Below, piece after piece: positions 59,919 to 64,000 of a DNA stretch of 64,000 nt. Position 1 is the stretch's first letter. Every line of letters begins with the position of its first letter. The stretch lies in the NCBI RefSeq assembly GCF_019131995.1, contig NZ_JAHONA010000008.1, forward strand, positions 23,824 through 87,823. The letters run 5' to 3'. The DNA is from Collinsella aerofaciens (GTDB lineage Bacteria > Actinomycetota > Coriobacteriia > Coriobacteriales > Coriobacteriaceae). Under the pieces are notes generated by a model, which saw only the letters and a list, made by a program, of their open reading frames with translations, ran no database searches and was not told the origin of the DNA. Made by a program: the position numbers and the translations under genes.

Positions 59919-61403
59919 ATGCCCCAGCAAACCAACGTTCTCCTTATCATGTGCGACCAGATGCGCGGCGACTGCCTGGGTATCGACGGTCATCCGGACG
60001 TGCAGACGCCCTACTTGGACACGCTCGCCGCCGACGGCATGCTGTTCGAGAACGCCTACTCCGCCTGCCCGAGTTGCATCCCGGCGCGCGCCGCCCTCTT
60101 TTGCGGCAAGACGCCCGCGGGCACGGGCCGCGTGGGTTACCAGGACGGTATCGCGTGGGAGTACGACCATATGCTCGCGCAGGAGATGCGCGACGGCGGC
60201 TACCAGACCGCCGTGGTAGGCAAGATGCACGTGCATCCGCCGCGTTTGGGCTGCGGCTTCGAGCACATGCGCCTGCATGACGGCTACATCGGCCACTACC
60301 GCAAGGCGAACCTGCCGTACTGGATGCACCAGAACGTCTCCGACGACTACATGCGCTTCCTCAAAAATGAACTGGGCGAATTCGCCGACGTGAACGGTTC
60401 GGGCGTTGAGAACAACTCCTGGATCACCCATCCCTGGGCCTACGAGGAGCGCCTGCACCCCACCAACTGGGTGGTGGACGAGTCCATCCGCTTTTTGGAG
60501 ACCCGCGATCGCACGCGCCCGTTCTTCCTCATGACGAGCTTCGTGCGGCCCCACCCGCCCTTCGACGCGCCGCAGACCTACTTCGATCTGTACCGCGACA
60601 TGGAGCTGCGCGCGCCTGCCGCTGGCGATTGGGATGACGCCGATGCCACCGAGCGCGATGGCATGATCTTGGACAGCGTGCACGGCTGCCGCGACGCCGA
60701 GCTGCGCCGCGAGGCCATGGCGGGCTATTATGCCTGCATCACACATATGGACCACCAGATCGGCCGGCTCATCACGGCGCTCGAGAACGACGAGACCTAC
60801 CACGACACCGTGATCGTGTTCTGCTCCGACCACGGCGAGATGCTCTTTGACCACAGTCTCTTTCGCAAGGTGTTGCCCTACGAGGGCTCCGCGCGCATCC
60901 CCTTCATCGTGCACGTGGGCAAAAACGTCGATGTGCCGGGCGGCGAGCGCGTTCGCGGCGTGAGCGAGAGCACGGTGGAACTCATGGACCTTATGCCCAC
61001 CATCCTCGAGGCGTGCGACCTGCCCGTGCCCGAGGGCGTGGAGGGCGCCTCGCTCATGGGCGAGCTTACCGGCGCCGCGCCGCTGAACCGTGCATACCTG
61101 CACGGCGAGCACAGCGGCAGCCGCGAGCAGTCCAACCAGTGGATCGTGACCCCGCATGACAAGTACATCTGGTTCACACGGACCGGGGTGGAGCAGTATT
61201 TCGACCTGGACGCCGATCCGCGTGAGGAGCACGACCTCATCGACGCTCCGGAGCGCGCCGCGCGCATCGCCGTGCTCCGTGCCTGCCTGATTGAGGAGCT
61301 CGCTGGTCGCGAAGAGGGATATGTTCGTGACGGCGAGTTGGTGGCGGGACGTGCGCCCGCCGTTATGCTTGAGCGCCCCCGGCCCTCGCGCCTCCAACGT
61401 TAA
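59919..61403 (+). CDS. Sulfatase (type I, formylglycine), cytoplasmic, second copy
   Basis: 494 residues from the ATG with TTTGGAG 6 bases upstream; the in-frame GTG at 59901 lacks such a site. Signature CIPARAALFCGK puts the formylglycine at C53; CDQMRGD and CSDHGEM bind the metal. No signal peptide. Only distantly similar to the first sulfatase, so it probably removes sulfate from another position or sugar. Confidence 0.93.
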   Translation: MPQQTNVLLIMCDQMRGDCLGIDGHPDVQTPYLDTLAADGMLFENAYSACPSCIPARAALFCGKTPAGTGRVGYQDGIAWEYDHMLAQEMRDGGYQTAVVGKMHVHPPRLGCGFEHMRLHDGYIGHYRKANLPYWMHQNVSDDYMRFLKNELGEFADVNGSGVENNSWITHPWAYEERLHPTNWVVDESIRFLETRDRTRPFFLMTSFVRPHPPFDAPQTYFDLYRDMELRAPAAGDWDDADATERDGMILDSVHGCRDAELRREAMAGYYACITHMDHQIGRLITALENDETYHDTVIVFCSDHGEMLFDHSLFRKVLPYEGSARIPFIVHVGKNVDVPGGERVRGVSESTVELMDLMPTILEACDLPVPEGVEGASLMGELTGAAPLNRAYLHGEHSGSREQSNQWIVTPHDKYIWFTRTGVEQYFDLDADPREEHDLIDAPERAARIAVLRACLIEELAGREEGYVRDGELVAGRAPAVMLERPRPSRLQR

Positions 61404-61418
61404 GAGAAAGGCCTATCC

Positions 61419-62030
61419 ATGGATATGAAGACGATCGGCATTGTGGTCGTAGTGGTTGCGGTCGGGTTCACCATTTACATGGAGGTCCAAAAGCGCACAA
61501 CCTTCGCCAAGCTCGAGGCGTACCTGCGCGAGGGCGACCTCAACAACTACCTCAAGGTCCTGAACCGCCCGCTCACTAGCGTGCTGTACCCCAAGTACAA
61601 CGTGCTTTTCATGCGCTTGAACGCAGCTCTTGCCATGGATGACGTCGAGGCATCCGAGCGCATCATCCGCGAGATGGGTTCGCTCAAGATGAGCGAGGAG
61701 CAGACACTCGCGCTGGCGGCAAAGGCGTTCTCCTTCTACGTGGAGATCGGGGATGACCCCCACGCACGCGAGGTGCTCTCCTACCTCGAGGAGCACGGTG
61801 ATCGCGAGGCTGCGCGTGCCGACCGTCGCACCTATGACGTCTTCCTCAAGGGCTCGTATGCCTATATCGACGAGATGGAGCGCGCGTTGTCGGAGGCGGC
61901 TGGCATGGAAGAGGCCCTGCTCTGCCAGATGCTCTCGGTTCAGTACGAGAACAAGGGTGACGAGGGGCGCGCCGCGTCCTATTGCGAGCGCGCTGAGCGG
62001 ACGCTCGCAGCAGCCATGCCTGACAAGTAG
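61419..62030 (+). CDS. Membrane-anchored TPR-like protein of unknown function
   Basis: 203 residues. One N-terminal membrane helix (about 5-20, IGIVVVVVAVGFTIYM), then all-alpha repeats with TPR-like spacing (LEAYLREGDLNNYLKVLNR, AALAMDDVEASERIIREM, ALLCQMLSVQYENKGDEGRAASYCERAERTL). I do not recognise a family. Starts 15 bases after the second sulfatase, so it is in the same transcript. Confidence 0.8.
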   Translation: MDMKTIGIVVVVVAVGFTIYMEVQKRTTFAKLEAYLREGDLNNYLKVLNRPLTSVLYPKYNVLFMRLNAALAMDDVEASERIIREMGSLKMSEEQTLALAAKAFSFYVEIGDDPHAREVLSYLEEHGDREAARADRRTYDVFLKGSYAYIDEMERALSEAAGMEEALLCQMLSVQYENKGDEGRAASYCERAERTLAAAMPDK

Positions 62031-62051
62031 GGAAGAGTCTAGGCGCTTCAT

Positions 62052-62301
62052 ATGCTAGCAATCGTATTCGCCATTGCGTTTTTCGCCTCTACCATCAGTG
62101 CCATCTGCGGTGTCGGCGGGGCATCATCATTAAGCCCGTGATGGACGCCGTGGGTGTCGCCGACGTGGCGACCATCAACTTCCTGTCCGGATGCACCGCG
62201 AGGACAACATCGGGCACTTCGCCATGAGCGTTTCCACCGCGCTGCTGCTCGACGTCGTCTACGCGTGCATCTTCAACCAGGATTACTTCGCTAACTACTA
62301 G
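62052..62301 (+). pseudogene. Broken TauE/SafE family gene fragment
   Basis: ATG at 62052 opens MLAIVFAIAFFASTISAICGVGG, then a one-base loss in a G-run (after 62120) shifts the frame; the shifted frame continues IIIKPVMDAVGVADVATINFLSGCT, close to the N-terminus of the intact gene at 62532. After a second break another frame runs to TAG at 62299-62301 with residues (EDNIGHFAMSVSTALLLDVV) that do not look like TauE. It is a decayed, internally deleted gene. Confidence 0.75.
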
Positions 62302-62531
62302 CGGCGTGTCGAGACGGTGCGCGGGCCATTGAGGGACTCGGCAGGCAGATTGGCGGGGACGCCTAGCCCTTGGCGCAACGGTGCTCCGCATGAGCGGCGT
62401 AAATAGGGACATATCGCGCAGCAGCGTTCGAGATATGTAAAAGTCCACAACCATACGCTGCGGTTTTGAATGATACGAACGCTTGCAATTCGTTGCATAG
62501 GGTGTTGCTCGATCGATAGGAGCTTGTTCGG

Positions 62532-63329
62532 ATGGGTCCTCAATACATCTTGGTCTTCGCGGTATGCTTCCTGGCGTCGCTTCTGGGGCCGCTCTGTGGC
62601 ATCGGCGGCGGCGTGATCATCAAGCCCGTGGTCGACGCGATGAACGTCATGAGCGTGAGCACGGTGAGCTTCCTCTCGAGCATGTCGGTGCTCATCATGT
62701 CGCTCTCCACGCTCGCGCAGAACGCGGCGAGCGGGCAGTCTGATATCGACGCGCGGGCGATGTCGCCCATCGCCGTCAGCTCCGCGGTGGGCGGCGTGAT
62801 CGGCAAGATGTTGTTCAACCGGCTGGGGTCCGTGTTCCCCGACGCCGAGCTCGTCGGCGCGGTCCAGGCCGCCGTGCTCATCGTGCTCGCCGTCCTCGTG
62901 CTGGCCTACACGCTCAACAAGGCGCGCATCAAGGGCCTCAAGCTCGAGAATGCGTGGGCGCAGGCGCTCATAGGGTTCTGCGCCGGGGCGTGCTGGTCCT
63001 TCCTCGGCATCGGCGGCGGCCCCTTCAACCTGGCCATCCTCGTCTTCTTCTTCGCCATGGAGAGCAAGCCCGCCGCGCAGGCGTCGCTGTTCATCATCGC
63101 GTTCTCGCAGACGGCGAGCCTCATCTACACGCTGGCCACGGGCAGCGTGCCCGCGTTCCTCTCCGTGGTCCTGCTGGGCATGGCGGCGATGGCGGTGCTT
63201 GGGTCGGTCGTGGGGCGCCGCCTGCTGCGCCGGATGGACTCGGCGGCGGTCGATAAGCTCTACGTGTTCGCCCTCGTGCTCATCATCGTGATCTGCACGT
63301 ACAATTTCATCCGGTTCTCGGTGCTCTAG
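62532..63329 (+). CDS. TauE/SafE family sulfur-anion exporter
   Basis: 265 residues, eight membrane segments in two repeats. GPLCGIGGGVIIKPVVDAMNV and SFLGIGGGPFNLAILVFFFAMESKPAAQASLFIIAFSQ are the two conserved halves. AGGAG lies nine bases before the ATG. Family members export sulfite, sulfoacetate or related anions. Next to two intracellular sulfatases it would relieve sulfate or sulfite build-up (inference). Confidence 0.9.
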   Translation: MGPQYILVFAVCFLASLLGPLCGIGGGVIIKPVVDAMNVMSVSTVSFLSSMSVLIMSLSTLAQNAASGQSDIDARAMSPIAVSSAVGGVIGKMLFNRLGSVFPDAELVGAVQAAVLIVLAVLVLAYTLNKARIKGLKLENAWAQALIGFCAGACWSFLGIGGGPFNLAILVFFFAMESKPAAQASLFIIAFSQTASLIYTLATGSVPAFLSVVLLGMAAMAVLGSVVGRRLLRRMDSAAVDKLYVFALVLIIVICTYNFIRFSVL

Positions 63330-63417
63330 TTCTTCGCCCCGAAACGGGATGCCGCGATAATGGAGCTGGAGCGCGGGCCTTCCTCTTCTGCCTTGAGGAG
63401 GTCGCCGTGTCCCGCTC

Positions 63418-63567
63418 GTCTCATGAGCGCCGATGGTGTTGAAGTCCTCTTGGCAATAAGTCGCGGCAGCGTCAGCCGCCAATTCAAAAAAGCCACAAGC
63501 GGAAGGCAAACCGCTTCAAAGCAAATTCACCCTCCAACAAATAGTGGATCCCCAACAAAGTCTTTAG
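63418..63567 (+). pseudogene. Decayed 3' fragment of the histidine phosphatase
   Basis: VEVLLAISRGSVSRQFKKA corresponds to VKTLLAVSHGSASRQFIKA of the gene at 51364. About 30 codons are then missing. The end KFTLQQIVDPQQSL continues in another frame to the TAG at 63565-63567. The catalytic N-terminal half is absent. Confidence 0.85.
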
Positions 63568-63614
63568 CCTGAGCGAGCAGAGTTAAGCAGACATCAACGT
63601 GTCGTCTCCCGAGC
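63565..63614 (+). repeat. 50-bp direct repeat, right copy
   Basis: One mismatch to 51982-52031. It ends at GAGC, exactly where the long-arm hairpin element begins. Confidence 0.85.
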
Positions 63615-63749
63615 ACGGCGGAGGGTCGGAGAAATATATTAAGGTCATCGCGAGTTCCGCACGCAAAGGAGAGCACTTAATGTGCTCTCCGTCTTGCGCA
63701 GGACTGTAGAGCAGGGACCTTAATATATTTCTCCGACCCTCCGCCGTGC
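63613..63749. repeat. Long-arm hairpin element, copy 3
   Basis: Arms 63613-63646 and 63716-63749 are perfectly complementary over 34 bases. The core matches copy 2 except that the inner stem reads GGAGAGCAC with the matching change on the other side, a compensatory pair. Outer bases (GTCTCC/GGAGAC) extend the pairing. The arms are AT-rich near the core (AAATATATTAA), unlike the GC-rich arms of the other copies. Confidence 0.95.
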
Positions 63750-64000
63750 CCAGGAGACATCCACGCACTTTACCTGCGTAAACAGGTTGATTTCCGATCT
63801 CAGCCGAACACATTGAGCAAATAGGCCATTCCCGCAGCTAGCCGAACGCCCCCGCGGCCCCTCCTGGGGTCCGGGGGCGCCGTTTTCCCAGTTGATGGAA
63901 CGGTGGAGATGTGTTTCGATGGGTCCGGTGGCCATGCTCCGCCCGCCGCCCGGCACCTCTTCCCAGACTCAGCCGGACGGCCGGTCCGTCTATTCCGTTT
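63750..64000 (+). other. Right end of window, no gene seen; one terminator
   Basis: No convincing coding frame. A terminator-like hairpin CGCCCCCG-CGGCCCC/GGGG-TCCGGGGGCG at 63847-63879 is followed by CCGTTTT, so something upstream may be transcribed to this point, perhaps an RNA reading through the hairpin element. Confidence 0.55.

Noticed and set aside
52032..63564. Prophage or conjugative element
   Set aside because: Despite the flanking repeats, no integrase, recombinase, transfer or phage gene is present.
63750..64000. tRNA or other stable RNA gene at the window end
   Set aside because: No cloverleaf, TTCGA-type T loop or CCA end is visible; only a terminator-like hairpin can be supported.

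Overview
The window looks like a chromosomal piece of a high-GC, Gram-positive gut actinobacterium of the class Coriobacteriia, most likely Collinsella or a close relative. This is inferred from gene content (FabK-type fatty acid synthesis, fused AccDA, mannose-family PTS, a sortase-type surface protein, anaerobic sulfatase maturase), from strong G/C third-position bias and from the style of the intergenic repeats. No database search was possible.

Layout. 1-390 is the 3' end of rplA with its terminator. 0.5-22 kb is a mixed housekeeping region: a metallophosphoesterase and a ParB/BMP-domain protein, an MscS channel, a cell-wall-anchored 5'-nucleotidase, a substrate-binding ABC importer (ATPase, permease, lipoprotein), a WYL regulator, asnS, PTS EIIA-Glc, an esterase, a FeoA-FeoB fusion, an MFS exporter, a GH13 enzyme with a family-6 DNA glycosylase, and an aminotransferase. 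22-38.5 kb holds the gene-expression core: L10 leader-rplJ-rplL, galU, rpoB-rpoC, an ECF sigma/membrane partner pair, and rpsL-rpsG-fusA-rpsJ. 38.6-48.8 kb is a lipid-synthesis block: divergent birA, then fabH-acpP-fabK-fabD-fabG-fabF-accB-fabZ-accC-accDA, tightly packed and probably one operon. A PTS EIIC, a CDF metal exporter and a histidine phosphatase follow.

52-63.6 kb is an accessory island: an AgaS/NagA deletion scar, two DeoR repressors, a mannose-family PTS (IIA, IIB, IIC, IID), two sulfatases without signal peptides, their radical-SAM maturase, a TPR-like membrane protein, and a broken plus an intact TauE/SafE exporter. Together they suggest uptake of a sulfated sugar through the PTS, removal of sulfate in the cytoplasm and export of the sulfur anion. 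The island is bounded by a duplicated segment of the histidine phosphatase 3' end plus a 50-bp, almost identical spacer.

The most unusual signals are: (1) three copies of a 131-221 bp element with a conserved hairpin core but copy-specific, perfectly complementary arms of 31-37 bp; (2) a C-terminal extension of RpoC that resembles the RNA polymerase alpha C-terminal DNA-binding domain and keeps its contact residues; (3) a ten-unit, 9-10 bp repeat array (CGAACA) in front of the island PTS, which looks like an expanded DeoR operator; (4) a 16-residue segment replacing eight residues next to the RpoB rifamycin region; and (5) the gene-to-gene deletion scar joining AgaS to NagA. Several further intergenic palindrome families occur. 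I saw no tRNA, rRNA, CRISPR array, transposase or integrase gene.
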